A stretch of DNA of 64,000 bases from Branchiostoma floridae (GCF_000003815.2 NC_049981.1:21275645-21339644), one strand, 5' to 3'. Numbered from the stretch's first letter, positions 1 to 15,100 are shown. Numbers and translations are program-made. The notes: generated by a model from the letters alone, not told the origin.

Positions 1-20
1 AATCTTTTTTCTCCTTTCAG

Positions 21-174
21 ATATATGATGGAGAGTCAACCGCTGCCCCTTCCCTGGGAAAGTTTGGTGCAGGCCACATCTCAGGAATTGTCACTGGCAC
101 CAGTAACAAGATGGCCGTCAAGATGATCACGTCCAATGCCAAACAGCAAGGACTGACGGCCAGGGCTGTCACAG
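21..174 (+). CDS. Large gene exon 1: C-terminal half of a CUB domain
   Basis: Follows a pyrimidine-rich acceptor and ends before gtctgt in phase 1. It begins IYDGES, the usual CUB motif before the hydrophobic core strand, and carries the SNKMAVK strand typical of the CUB second half. The first half must lie upstream of the window. Confidence 0.85.
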
Positions 175-3100
175 GTCTGTTTGTGAATGAGATAACCAAT
201 ACAGATTTATTGACAGATTTATAAGATTTACTTGGTCCGTAGGACTTTTTGTCAAGGTGCAATGTTTAATCGTGTTGGCCTAATGGTTAGAGTGCCAAGC
301 ACAGAACCTACCAGTACTGTATTTGAATCACCTGATTTGCCACCAATGTTGTACCCAGGAGAAGCACATTGCACGACTTTTCTCACTCTACCCAGGTGTA
401 AAAATAAGTTCTTGACTTCTGTTGGAAAGGCAAATGCCAGTTTAGTTATAGTTAGGGAGCAACTCAGAGGCAGTAGTGTTACTACTAGCTGCCCATGGAG
501 TTTATTCACAAATAAGGTTGGGCTCGGCACTCCAATGCCGTGCCCTAGACACAGTGAATACTGTTTCAGCCCACTCCCCCTACAGCCATAAAAAGGTTAT
601 GGGACTACCCTTTTTTAACACTGCTCTGCAGTAGTCCATTGAACTGTAGATTAAGAAGTTATCACTGTCATTTAGTAAGGTTCTTGAAACACAGCCGAAA
701 TAGCACTTACTTCCAAAGTTTGGGACGGCACTCCCGCTGCTGTAGTGCCATCTACATCAGCTATAAGTAGCAGCAAGAATCAGATCCAGCCATTCTAACC
801 CTGATGATGGTGTCTGACAGACACCAAAACATTGGAAGTAAGTACTATTTCGGTAGTGTTTGAGTATTTTACCAACCTGATGAAACTGTTATGTTGTGTG
901 GTTCCAGGCTGCCAGTTGACCCTGTCTGATGTTGTCTACGGCAAACTCAGCATTGGGACTGACCCGTACAAGTCTGGGGTGGACTGCACGTACACGGTCC
1001 AGTCCAGTCAGAGCCAGCCCTTACTGCTGTCACCAGGGGACATTGATGAGGGAGATGTACTCCAGGTAAGTAATGTTAACTCTCCCAATTCTGCCAGATG
1101 CCTAAGGCCCATGTAGACACAATTTTAATGATATCTGTGGAGATGTTGGGAGGGATCTGGAACGTTGTCTGCGGGACATCCGTGGCGCTTGTGGTCATAA
1201 ACAGCTATATAGCCTAATGAGCCCGCGTTATATGCTAATGAGCCCTCCCGAAGTTGGGTCGCATCTACACGCACGTGGAAGTTGTTGGGGACCCCTGCTA
1301 AGCTATCGGGGACCCCTGCTAAGCTATCGGATGAAGGCTCTGGACCTTTCGGGAGAAATTCTGCCGATATCATTATGACGATATTGCAGTTCCATCTCGA
1401 CGCTGAAAAAAAGCTGTCGGCGAGAGGTTGTCGGCTCGCAGATATCAGGAAAAACTGTGTATATATTGTGACTAAGACTGACACATTTGAAAGGGTGGAT
1501 ATCTGAAGTGTGCATTCCTCTAGGTTTACTGATGCTGCATGAGTAGATCTTTTTCACTTTGAATTTATCTTGAATTGAATTTATCTTGAATTTAGATGTA
1601 ACACATAGTGAAGTATTCTGTTATGGCCTTTTATTTGCTTCTAAACGAAAGGTCTATGCCTTTTTGTACAGAATGTAAGGATGTAAGGTTTCTTATCAAA
1701 TCTGACATTGATTATTGTCCAGGTACAACCTGATGATGGTTCTGCTGTCAATTACAACAACAACAACCTTCCCCCCTCCATCCGCGCTGAAGGTGGTACC
1801 TTCCGTATCAACTACGTCAGTGAAGGGAACCCGCTAATGGCCACCTTTTCTGTGGGTAAGGTTGATAGAGTATTTGTTGTTTGTAATGTATGAAATGTAA
1901 ATCAGCACCAGGGACAGTGTCACTGTGTGATGGTAGTTCAGTACCAGGGACAGTATGTGATGGTAGTTCAGTACCAGGGACAGTGTGTGATGGTAGTTCA
2001 GCACCAGGGACAGTGTGTGATGGTAGTTCAGCACCAGGGACAGTGTGTGATGGTAGTTCAGTACCAGGGACAGTGTGATGATACTTCAGTACCAGGGACA
2101 ATGTGTGATGGTAAGTCAGTACCAGGGACAGTGTGTGATGGTAGTTCAGTACCAGAGACAGCACTTGGGGACAGTGTGTGATGGTAGTTCAGCACCTACT
2201 GCAAAAATATTTTTCACAGTGCCTATAGTTTACTGTGCAGCTAGTTTTATTCATATGTACGTATGTATGCCCCTATGTGTATATATCATCCTTGTATTCT
2301 TTAAAAAAATGTGTAATGTTTTGTGGGGTTTTCATACCTGTTATAAAGAATAAATGGATGAAATGAACGTCTTTTCCAGATTGCCCTGATCCACAGACAG
2401 TACTGTCAGGTAGTACAGAGCCAGTGACCATCGTAGGGAACAGCACAGAGTATGGTGCGGTGGCTAAGCTGAGGTGCCGCGATGGGTACGTGTCAGACCA
2501 CTTCAATGGATCCCTCACACTGCAGTGTAGGAATGGTGGAGTATGGAAGGAGGTCAGCACTGCAAAACTGATGGACATGGCCATACCAGATGGTCTCTGT
2601 AAAGGTAAGGAAAAACAAAAAACTAGTTATATATGTTGGTCAGAGGAGCTTGAAGATAAATACTCATGGTTCTACATGTAATGATGATAATTTTCTCTCA
2701 TATTCTTGTGGATTTGGCATAAGATATTGTCTTAGTTGTCACTGAGAGTTATTGAAAACAGTGGTTAAATATGGTGAGCACATTTCTAGCCTAGTTCTAA
2801 TGGCCTTTCTATACTTGGAGGTATTTCTTGGTTCCAAATAACGGTGCCCAATGCCTGATATGCCTGTATCCACCAAAATACTGAAAAATCTCTGTACATA
2901 TTTGCCAAGATAGGAGGTAATTTCATGCAGTGCTTTAGGTACCAAAAAGTTCACTAATAAGGCTGAGTCAGCAACTTAAACTGATGAAAAATACCTTCAG
3001 ATTTCACCTTAAGAAGTTACTTGAAACTCTGGATATTCTTACATTTTGAAAAGCTTGGTATGATATAAATCACATTATGTCTGTTTTGGTACACAGCGCT

Positions 3101-6100
3101 GGATTGTGGAGAGCCCCCTGTCATCCCTCAAGGGTACTACATAAAGAGTGGGGAGACAATGTTTAGGAGCTCCATGACTTACACATGCTTCTCATCGGAG
3201 CTCATGCTGATCGGTGACAGCAACATCACCTGTCTAGAAAGTGGACAATGGTCCCAGCCTCCTCTATGCCAGGGTAAGTTTTTCCTTCATCTTAAATATT
3301 AACTTGGGCAGTTAAAAATCTTTCTTGTGGCATCAGTGTAGCATGATCATCAAGAGCATTTGGCTCAGAAGTAATACAAGTAGATTCCAAGGTTGATATT
3401 CTGACATGCCCCAATGTTGTGCCCTTGGGAAAGACACTTTAAATACACGAGTTTTTAAAGTTCTAACACACCAAAAATCTCAGCTAACCTCTCTTGATCA
3501 TGCTATAGAACACTCCCGAATTTGCGAAAATACCACATGCCACCAGGAACCATGCATGTTTAAAGACAAATACAATCATGTATATTTTTAAGACCACAGC
3601 AATATGAATAGATATTGTGTATTTTATGACAGCATGAAACATGCCACTATGATTGTCCCCATAGCCCCTGCCTGTGCACTCAGTGTCAGGGATGGTACAT
3701 TATGGTAGAGAGGGGAGGCTGGAAAGGGGACCATCATGAACCATGCATTTTAAGATTTAAAGAGTCTGACATTTTTTAAGACCACTGCAATATGATTGTG
3801 TTCTGTGTTTTTATGACTACATGAAATACGCTACTATGATTATTCCCATAGACCCTGCCTGTGCACTCAGTGTCAGGGATGGTACATTGATGGTGGAGAG
3901 AGGGGACCGGCGAGCGGACCAGTTCTCTAGTGGAGCAGTGGTCAAGGTCAAGTGTGATCCTGGGTTTGAACCCAATGGGACAGACGAATCATTCTGTCAA
4001 CTTGGCACATGGAAACACAACAAAGGATCTGCACCACAGTGTAAAAGTAAGCAGCATTTACCTCTTACTATGGCCTATGACCGTATTTCTAAGATCAATA
4101 ATGAGATTGCTTCTGCCATCTATTATGTGTGTGTGTGTGCACGTGTGTGTCTGTGTGTGTCTGTGTTTGTGTGTGTGAGATTCTATTTCAAATTTGTAGT
4201 CAGCATAACTCAAGATGGAGGATATTGCAAAAAATATTGTTGAGAAAATTTGGTGACCTCAAACAAGCATTGTTACAACAGCAATGTTCCAATGTCGGAA
4301 TCAGGTATTCGAATTTTCGACCGCGCCGCACTGGTGTGCGCAGACTATGTTCAAAATATTTGATGGATGCCTGTGTGATACAACTGTAAAGCCTGTGTGG
4401 TACGGCTTTTATCACGGAGCCCTGAACATCTGAATAAACCATTATCGCGGCCCAGGTATGACATAAATGATAAGTATATGTGACCATATCTTAGAACATG
4501 TATGCAAGAGTGATAAAAATGAATAGTACTAGTAGCTGAATGTTCAACCATTTGACTTTACCAGCTTTCCTGCAAAACGTTTGATTTAAAGTTTCTTCTC
4601 CTGTTAGATGTGAAACTGTGTCAGTCATGCCGTTACTTCTACCTATTCTACAGGAAGGAAATGTGCCATGCCATCAATGGAAAACCTCGATGTCAACCCT
4701 ATGGATGAGTATTACGCTGGGGACATGGTCATTTTCAACTGTTCAACTGGATACAGCCCCAACTCCACTGATAACCTCACCCTGACATGCAATAATGATG
4801 GCGTCTTTGTTGGAAGTTCCACCAACTGCACAGGTGTTGTATTCTTTTCCCAAAAGGATGATATGTAACATTTTGTTCTCAAGCTTTTCCCTGACTATAA
4901 TTTATGAATGTGATTGCATTTTTTAAATTCTTGATTTGAAATATTGTTGTGGTTTTAATAAAGTCCTAAAAAGGCTATATTGTTTTCAGTGATGTTGTGA
5001 TGACTGGCCTTACCCTAAGTAGCAAAAAAAAACAACATAATTTGTCCCACAAAAGATATTTCTGTCATGTACCTGAAAATCTTCATATTTTTTAAAGATA
5101 AAATCTAGCATTTTCAACACCATGAATCATTGTGGATCCATTAATGAGAAGGAAATCTATTGCAAAATTAGAATATAAGTGAAAAAGTGCCTGGGATCAC
5201 AGCTTCATCCCCCACTAGTTGCAATATCTAGGTTTTACGTTGATGGAGGTTGGACATCCAGATAATACAATACACCAAAATGCAACTGCTCAAGCAACTG
5301 GATATGATTTTTGTAAACAGCCAGGCATTTCAGACAGTAATTTTTGTCAATGATAGTGGATACTATCTGAAATATCTGACAATTTTCAAAATCATATCCA
5401 GTTGCATGAGCAACTGCTTTTTGGTAGATTGTAGGGTTTACATGTACATGTGTAGATTACCAAGAGCTAGACTGAGCTAGACCTAGGCCTGTGGTCCAAG
5501 AGAACTGACCACCAGACCATGACATTATACATGTTGTACATGTATGATCTAATGCGTTACACTTGTTGTTCAACAGATGTAGATGAGTGCTCAGCTGGCC
5601 GCCACCAGTGCAGCGACAACACTGTGTGTGTGAATACAGAAGGAAGCTACTGGTGTCAGTGCCTACCTGGATACTACAAGGATCAACCAATGGACAGGAT
5701 GTGTGTTGGTAAGCTGCCTCATCATATGCAACAGACATCAGACATTAACAGCTACTAATACTATGTTCTACAACTTTTAGTCCTCATAGAAAAGTAGACA
5801 TTTTTCTTGGTTGATCAACATGTACATGTGTATGACTTGTACATAAGAATTATAAACAGTTTAAAACCTTTGCATGCATGCATCGATGAACAGTACTTAA
5901 GATTGATCATAAAACCGAAAAAACACAATACAGATGTCTACAACAGCTAAAGATGTTCATGTTGTAGAATGGTGTGTTAAGAAAAGCAAAAATATGGGAC
6001 TTGATATTCATAAAGTCAACTACCAAATTAGAACCATGTAGTAACACTAAGTGGTAACATCATGATACAGTAAGACATTGAAAAACCACACAAAAGAGTA

Positions 6101-9100
6101 TGAAAAAGATGTACAGTAATGAAAGGCATTTGATTGTTAAAAATAATTTGTTGTAATAAAATTGCATTGTGCAAAGGAGTGAACCATGCTTCATATTCTG
6201 TTTCAATTTTGCACATTCAGATATGGATGAATGCGCTGTCAACAATGGAGGCTGCAGTGATACTTGCACCAACTTTGCCGGCGGACACAACTGCACCTGT
6301 ACCAGGCCTGGCCACCAACTGTTCACCTTCAACGGACAGTATGGAGTCAGTGTCAGGGAGGGAGAAACTGGATACGATGTAACAGATATACTCAGATTCA
6401 ACCAGAGCTGTGTCTGTGAGTTATTATATTATTGGGTTAACCCCCTCGGCACTACATTAGCCGATATAACATTGTACTGGCTTGAAGACCGACACACATG
6501 CATACACTAATGCTTGGAGGCATTGTGTTGGTTCATGTATTTTTCTTCCTAATGATTTTATCCCTTTGTCATTGAGTTCCCTGTGGGGCACACATGTATA
6601 AAATTTTCAACGACCACTGTCGCCTTCTTCAAGATCAATACTGATGACCAATCAGTATCAATCAGATTCAAAGTCCAAATGTAGTTTGATTTGTCAGGTG
6701 TTAAGGGATCACAAAAAAGCTGTGATGTACATAATGAGACAAGAAAAGAGAATTCTAATGGAAGACTGAATTATTGGTTTTTCAATCTTTGGCTGTAGTG
6801 TGACTGGATTATTTGTGACAATTTCTACTTGCAATGTACAGAAGAGTGGAAGATTCAATGTCTCACAGTATTTTACAGGTCTCACAGGTCTTCTTCTTCT
6901 TGCTTTTCCTCCCAACTTTGACTGTTCCAGAAATCAAACTCATATACGTTGTTCTTGTTCTTTCCAGCTGTTCCATGCGGACCTTTACCCAACCTGACCA
7001 ACGGATTCTACAATGATTTCAAATCAGGCTCGTATTTCTACGGCGACAACATCACATACCACTGTGAGAAGGGTTACATGATGACTGGAGATCCGACCTT
7101 TACCTGCGGAATGGAGACAGAGAATGACCTTCCCACCTGCAATGGTTAGTTCATTTTGACCCTGTTCTTCATGCTTATGTCAAGATTGAGGTTAAATATT
7201 TTGGGAGATCTACATGTGAGTTAAAGATATTCTTTTAAAACAAAACATTTAGAACATATTGTAAGTTACTCCTTGTGTCCTTTCTTAGAAAAATACAGTG
7301 AAGCAAATCTGAGAAATCAAAAACAAACAAACTTTATTTTATCAAAGAGCAACAAAAAATTATTGTTAAAAAGGAAAGGGAATGGAATATGTTGTCTTTT
7401 TTGCATTGTATCTAGGCATCGATATGTCTGCTTGCCTGTCTGTCTATCTCTATGTTTATATGTCTGTTTGTCTGCATGTCTATCTGTATGTTTGTCTATC
7501 TATCTGTCTGACTGTGTCCCTGCAATTCCCCAAAAGTTTATCTTTGAGACTGGAAGGGTCACAATGCAGCATGAGTAATGGCGTGAAGTCTGCCATCTCT
7601 ACATCTCTACCTCAAATTAATGATGCTGATGTACCATTGCAGTTGCCCTTTGCCCCACGCTGGAAACAATCAAGAACGGGACAGTGAGTGCACCAACCCG
7701 CCCTGCATATGGCAGCAACGTAACCTACACGTGTGACGAAGGCTTTGTCCTGGTGGGCAGTGGTACCAGGTACTGTGACAACATTGGTGCCGGGGACAAC
7801 GTCACGTATGGGTGGACTGGGATGCAGCCCATGTGTCACTGTAAGTCTGTTTCTTTTTGTACTTTTTTGTAGTTATACATCATGTATTAGGAACCGAACC
7901 AAAGTCGGCCAGTATCATCAGCTAAATAACGGCAGCAGCCAGTTCTGTCCTACTAGTGCTGTTTTTGATGAGGTGCTCTAACTAGAACCATAATGTAACA
8001 GGGCTTCAGGATCGGTCATTTGGCATGACGGTAGCTACTGAAATATGGCTTCAATGTCCTTTATATGAGACACACTTTTTATTCCCACATGCATCACAAT
8101 TGCAGTGGTAGACTGTTGGAGCCTACCCCTGCCACCCGGTGGAGTCTTGCTGAACACCAGCAGTCCCAACACCACCTACGGCAGCATGCAGACGGTCGGC
8201 TGTCTGCCGGGCTTATGACCAATGCAATTGATCCTGTTCTATTCATGTATCTACTATTTACTATTACAGTGGTAGATTGTTTGAGCCTGCCCCTCCCACC
8301 GGGTGGAGTGTTGTTGAACACCAGCAGCCCGAACACCACCTACGGTAGAGTCTGGGCGGTCGGCTGTCTGCCGGGCTTATGACCAACGCAATTGATCCTG
8401 TTCTATTACTATTTACTATTACAGTGGTGGACTGTTGGAGCCTGCCCCTCCCACCCGGTGGAGTCTTGCTGAACACCAGCAGCCCCAACACCACCTACGG
8501 TAGCGTCTGGACGGTTGGCTGTCTGCCGGGCTTATGACCAAGGCAATTGATCCTGTTCTATTCATGCATCTATATTACAGTGGTAGACTGTGGGAGCCTG
8601 CCGTTCTGAGATGATTTCAGAGCCAAGAAGCTAAACCAAAGTCAGCCAGTATCATCAGCTAAATAGCGGCAGCAGCCAGTTCTGTCCTACTAGTGCTGTT
8701 TTTGATGAGGTGCTCTAACTAGAACCATAATGTAACAGGGCTTCAGGATCGGTCAATTGGCGTGACGGGAGCTACGGCTTATATGGCTTCAATGTCCTTC
8801 ATACATGTATGAGACACACTCTTAATTCCTACATGCATCACCATTGCAGTGGTAGACTGTTGGAGCCTGCCCCTGCCACCCGGTGGAGTGTTGTTGAACA
8901 CCAGCAGTCCCAACACCACCTACGGCAGCGTGCAGACCGTCGGCTGTCTGCCGGGCTTATGACCAATGCAATTGATCCTGTTCTATTCATGTATCTACTA
9001 TTTACTATTGCAGTGGTAGACTGTTTGAGCCTGCCCCTCCCACCGGGTGGAGTGTTGTTGAACACCAGCAGCCCCAACACCTCCTACGGCAGCGTGCGTC

Positions 9101-12100
9101 TGGGCAGTCGGCTGTCTGCCGGGCTTATGATCAGTGCAATTGATGCTGTTTATTCATGTATTTCACCCTTACAGTGGTAGACTGTCTGGGCCTGCCCCTC
9201 CCACCCGGTGGACTGTTGCTGAACACCAGCAGCCCCAACACCACCTACGGCAGCGTGCAGACGGTTGGCTGTCTGCCTGGTTTCCAGCTGCGGGGAGATA
9301 AGCAGCACGTGTGTCAGGCCAGTGGGAGGTGGAGCGGCAATGCCACGCGCTGTATTCGTAAGAATATCTTCATCATACAGATTAATTACAGTCTGGTAAT
9401 AAGACACTTTCTGTCAAAGGGCTTCCCTCTGTCCATATGGTACAAAAAAGTCTCACCTGTATTTAGTGCTTTTCTTGTCCACATTTGTCTTAGTCACTGT
9501 GCTGAATGATCTTCCATGCCCCCTGTCCTTGGTGTTGAAGGACCTTCCTTGGCCCCTGTCTCCTGCCCATAGGCAAAACATAAGATCCATATCTAAATGC
9601 AACATGTACTTTAAATTTAGAAACCCCCCCAAATTTGTTTAAGTCCTTCCTGCGCCAGATGGTGCATAGTTCCCTACTCCATTTCAATTAGCCCTTGATT
9701 AGATTTTGAACTCCCTAGCAGCTTCCCTTGGTACTACAGTAAAACTTCATGTTTGATATCTCTGGTTCTTAACAACCTACAGTATGAACATGATAACAAA
9801 ATTGCCTTGTGTATTTTCAGCCACATCATGCCCAGATCCAGGCACCCCAGCGGGGGGACAGCAGGATGTGAGTAACTACGATGTCGGAACTGTGATGACT
9901 TTCAGCTGTAACAGGACAGGCTATGGACCGTCCCACTCCCAAGGACTGCTCTGCCATCTACCAGAAGGTAAAAATTAACCTTAGACCAAGAAAAAATGTT
10001 ACAGGGACTGTCCAAAAAGCTGTAAGGCTACTTGGGATTTTGTGAATAGTTTCATTATCTTAGTACATCACTGAGTTCTAAAGAGTTGTGAAAAAAAGAG
10101 TCTCTTTATTCAATTACCTGCAATTCTGTTTTGATGCATCACTTATAGATATCAGATAAAAAAATGTTATTTTTTTGCCATTGGTAAAAAAAGTCAAGAG
10201 TCAGCTGAGGAAATTTTTGTGGGGTTCAGTCGGGTAACCTAAAACACAACATTTTTTCCAAGGCCTTATCTTGTGTATAGTTATTTAAAAGTGAATGCCT
10301 CTAAAGCTATGATCTGAAGGGGAATTAAAAAGGGTTATGTCCTTGCAGTTTTCTAGTCTTTGTACTTGCTCGGCTATTTGGATTTAAAGCTGTTGTCTAC
10401 ATAAGGGTCAGTACTTTCTACCTGACTGTTGGATCGATCTGACAGTGTGAAGACTATTGTTACCTTTTCTGTCATCATCTGCTTGTTTAGGTGCTGTGGA
10501 TCCAGTGTTTAATGGCACCATACCTGAATGTGTTGGTAAGTTTGGATCAAACAAATTAGAATATAAAAGATAATAATAATTAATAATTGTAATTGATGTT
10601 GGAGTTTTTCTTTTACACAACCAGTTAAGTCTCACTTGCTTACATTTTGATGCCTATCACACATCTTCCTCACAGTGGGAGCTTTCTGACTTAAGTTCTG
10701 CTTCTTGCAGGTGAAACTTAAAACAGTGTAAAAGAAAACTCCAACATCCTAAGTTCTACCAACTTGATGAAATCATTTCCTGAAGATGTTGTAATATTGT
10801 GTACTAGATTCCTCTATGTGGTGGCAGATGAATGAAAGACTCATTGTTGATACCAGTCCTACACTTTCTGGTATATATTAGGAGATTAAAATAGATCAGA
10901 TATACCTTTATAACATCAATTTTTGCCAAGTTTTAGATTAAATTTTCATTAAAAACACCAAGAAAAAATTACAGAAAGATAGTATTTTTCTTATATTCAA
11001 TACAAAATGTATATAACATGTGGTACATTTTTGCAGATGTGGAGCCACCAGATTTTGGAGACTCTTGTCCCCCACAGATCAGTGTGGACCTGGGACCATA
11101 TGGATTTCTGCCCACAGTTTTTTACCCTCCTAATGCCACAGATAACTCTGGAGAACAGATACAGGTACGGAAACAATTTTAAAAGATTGTTGGTATTGTT
11201 TTCTGTTAATACATATTGTTAATAGGTAAAATTTAATATCATGTCAAAAGAGAACATCTGTACATTAAATCACTTCTTTTAGTGGACAAATAACAATCAT
11301 TGTTTTGCAAAAACATGCTTGTATGGTGCTTTAAAGTTGCATTCAATTTACCACTATTGGATGAAAGGTTTAGGAGGATTAGACATCCAGGTTAACAAAA
11401 TACAATAACTAATAGACAATCAATCTGTACAAAATTCAGAGAAATTTTACTTCTGGACGTTTTGAGTGACATCCATGACTTGCGACACTAAATGAATCCT
11501 AGTATCATGAACTAGTATCAACTTGTTGTACTGGATTGTTCAAGTGACATTGAAAAGTAATTGATGTCACTGAAAACTGTCAAAAGTAATATCCGAATCT
11601 TATCCAGTTGAATAGATTGCATTGTGATTTAATATTGAATAAAACGAAAGTCAGCTTAAAGGAATCTTTGATTGAATGTGAGACTATTTTCATGTGAAGG
11701 TCATTGAATAACACTGAACTTTAATCATTGTATCATGTATTTTGATTTTACAGGTAATTTCAGACCCTCCTGGGTTCTTTGGCATTGACCTCCTACCAAA
11801 CGACACTGATGTCCTGATGTTCAAGGCCACAGATACGTCCAACAGGACAAGTGTGTGTGCTATTCAGCTGGTCGTCAATGGTGAGGAAACAAACTTTAGC
11901 CTGGTAATATATAGTGGTATCCAGCCATATTATATCTCCCAGGACTCTTCTGTCCTCTCCATCTTTGAGGCCTCAGAGAACATAAGAGACTCGGGAGCTA
12001 TACCGGTAATACGGCTGGATACCAGGCTAACAAACTTTATCATCACTAGGTATGGTTTTTAGAAAAACATTTTTTGGGACCTTCACTACCCAAATCTCTT

Positions 12101-15100
12101 CAGAAATTGTATTGCATTAGTTGGCTTGGCTTATGACATGGACCTCATTTTTCTTAAGGTGCCCATGCTTATTCATGTATTATGAAAGTGAGGGTATTGT
12201 AACATAACTTTCAATATGGACTGTGCACTTAATTAAAATTCCTTTTTATTTCACTCCCAGATGTTGTGCTACCGACCATTGAATGCCCCACAAACCAACC
12301 GGTCCCCTTCAATGGGACATCAGCAACGTACCAGCTGACTGCCATTGCCACTGACAATGTCCAGGTTAGTTTGTTAGTTACTTTGTTTGTTTGTTTTGCA
12401 CAACTGGCAAACCACCTTCAGGCATAACACACCAGTTTTGTACATTTCCTTCAATTGGTCCGGTATATTGACATTTCCCTTCCTTCACCTTTTGGGTCAG
12501 TTAGTTGAACTTGCTGCAGCTTGATGTTTCTGTCTTAGGGAGAAGAGATTCTGCTACAATTAAGGGGGATTCAGTGCTTAGAAGTGGTCAATTGGCCTTG
12601 CACTGAGCAAACTCCTTTAAAAAAATGTGCAAAATCAATCAATCAATCAATCAATCAAACTGTATTGATGTCACTTTCATGTTCCACCAGATTGCCAGGA
12701 TCACGTACCAGCCTGCTGCAGATGGAGTGATTAGATATGGAGAAGTGGTGTACGTGCAGGCCACAGCATACGACACGAGCAACAACAATGCCTCCTGTGT
12801 CTTCACTGTCCAAGCCAGAGGTATTTTCCACCACATACATGTGTACAAAATGTTCATTGGCAACAAAAGTGTTGGGTTATTGAAATGTTGACCTGTTCAA
12901 GATTCTATTTGGCATTGTTGATTAGGTATTAAGCATTTAGTACCACAAGACCTTCCCAGTCCCTAGGACTGAAGGGCTTTCGTTGTCCCGTGTGTAGAAG
13001 GCCCTTCCCTGTCCCCTTTCCATGTCAATGAGGGGCTTTCTCTGTCCATGGTGCTGAAAAGCCCTGTTCCAATCCTTGCCTGAGAAAGGCTTCCTTTTCC
13101 ATATGGTACTAAAAAGTCTCACCTGTATTTAGTGCCTTCCTTGTCCACATTTATTGCTGTACAGTCTTCCTGTCTCTGTCCTTGGTGTTGAAGGACCTTC
13201 ATTGTTCTCTGTCTCCTGCCCATAGTGCTAAATAGCCTTTCCTGATCCCTGTACTAAGTGCTGAAGAACCTCTCCTGTCCTTCATGTCCTTAATGCTAAA
13301 GGATCTTCCCTGTAGCCTGTTTTCAATGCCTGTGTATTTTCCCTGTCCCCTTTCCTTTGTGCTGCAGGACTTTCCCTGTCTTTGTTTTTTTTTTACTCCT
13401 ATTTGACATGAAATAAAGTGATTTCAATAAATAAAGAAAACTAAATATAACTGTGGAATGATGGCTAGAAGCTTGAAAGCTTATAAAATGGTCAGTAGGA
13501 AATAAACAATTAACTGCTCCATGTCTTCAGTCCTGAGTTACCTTCCCTCTACCCTAAATTTCCTTAGTGCTGAAGGCCTTTCATCTGCTTAATAACTGTC
13601 TTTTACACATAAGAATGAATTTTTATATTCCATCTTTTTTTAGCTCCAGCCTGCTCTGAAGATTCTCTGTACATACCAGAGTCTGTGCAGAAGAACTACA
13701 TGGGACTTGTACAAGCAGACAACGTCTACAAGTACGAAGTGTCCTGTCCACAGTCCATGGCATTTGCAGAAGGAGACATTGAGGAGACAACTCGCACCTA
13801 CACCTGTACTGTAGAGGATGGGTGGCAGATAGAGGGTCGGACAGCCAGCTATGTTCCAGGATGCACAGGTGTGAAAAACACTTAACAAAAGTTTACATAC
13901 TTAGTATTTGACTTCGGATTGATGATAAAGAAGGCAAGGGGAAATGTCAATTTACATCATTATCTCCATGAAAATATAACGCTAGTTCACCTTTATCCGT
14001 TGCTTTTAAAAACAGGGTATTTGGGGATATCACGTTGATGGACGCTGGTTTCAAATTGCAATATTTTCAGTATATTGCATTCTAAAACTATCACCTGTCG
14101 GCTTAATGTGCCTACATACCTTGTTTTGAAAAATAACGGATATAGGTGACCCCGTGAATAAAGGTGAACTAGCGTTAATGGAGATATTGTTTTGGGTGTG
14201 TCTGTATTTCAGGATTTTTGTAGTCAGCATAACTCACGAACCTCTCAATGGCTTGCAATAATATTTTGTATGTAGGTAGATGTTTGGACAACAAAGATCA
14301 GGGTCAATTTTAAGCCTGCTAGTATGCAACAAAGGTACTGCAGCAGAATTTCCATTTTTTGTATCTTTTTATGTCTTGCTTCTAGACAAAACAGCTGCTG
14401 ACCAGCAGATGGGCTTCATGGTCACCATGGCAACAACCAATGCGAACATCCCGTCCGCCTGCGCGAGCCATTACCAGACATCCGTGAGCAGCTACAACAT
14501 CGAAGACAACCTACAGGCAAACCTTCAGCAGAAATGTCGACAAATCCCTGTTCCTGATGTCACTGTGCTGCTCACAGGACACAGTGTGAGCCTTCAGCAA
14601 TCAGATGTAAGTAAATAAGCTTAAGGTAAAGGCACTGCCAGCCTAGCCACTAGCCATTGGTTGAGATGGGTGTCAAAGGTTGATACAGAAGAAAGACATT
14701 ATTACAACACAGTTAATTTAATGATTTTATTAGGTGATTATTCTTGTACTTGTATTGTGTAAAAAAAAAAGCAAAATGCTGCGATGTGCTCTGAGCAGCA
14801 CAATCTAACAGTCCTGAGGAATTGCAGCTTTTCTTTCAGCACCCCGGACATCCCCGAGCTGGTTGCTGTTTTCACCTTATTCCACACAGTCTCAACACTG
14901 ATTTCCTCTCTCTGTGACAGAAAAATGATATTGAAATACGACACAATTGTCAGCATGTGTATTGAGTTAGCGCTAGTTCACCTTTATCCACGGGGTAACC
15001 TGTACCGGTTGTTTTAAAAACCGTGGTTTCAAATTGCAATATTTTCAAAAGATTTCTGTGGACCCGACATTTTCAAAATATGGCAGTCTGAAACTACCGC

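Larger units (their letters stand above)
7898..9180. repeat. Higher-order tandem duplication with 737-bp offset
   Basis: The segment from 7901 (aaagtcggccagtatcatca) recurs at 8638 with a few changes, and each copy continues into truncated CCP exon copies. The first copy holds four exon copies, the second two plus the intact exon 12. It is a large-unit duplication laid over a smaller unit of about 160 bp. Confidence 0.85.

Noticed and set aside
1288-1329. 21-bp direct repeat (ggggacccctgctaagctat) in intron 2
   Set aside because: Two copies only, no flanking structure; a simple local duplication.
1903-2196. CRISPR-like regular repeat
   Set aside because: Repeats are head-to-tail without spacers, in a eukaryotic intron; it is a minisatellite.
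1817-2353. Overlapping open frames on both strands over the 30-bp minisatellite
   Set aside because: The unit length is divisible by three and lacks stops, so frames open by construction; no splice sites or composition support coding.
8094-9080. Minus-strand Arg/Ser-rich frames across the CCP array
   Set aside because: Antisense of duplicated CCP exon text; each copy gives the same shadow.
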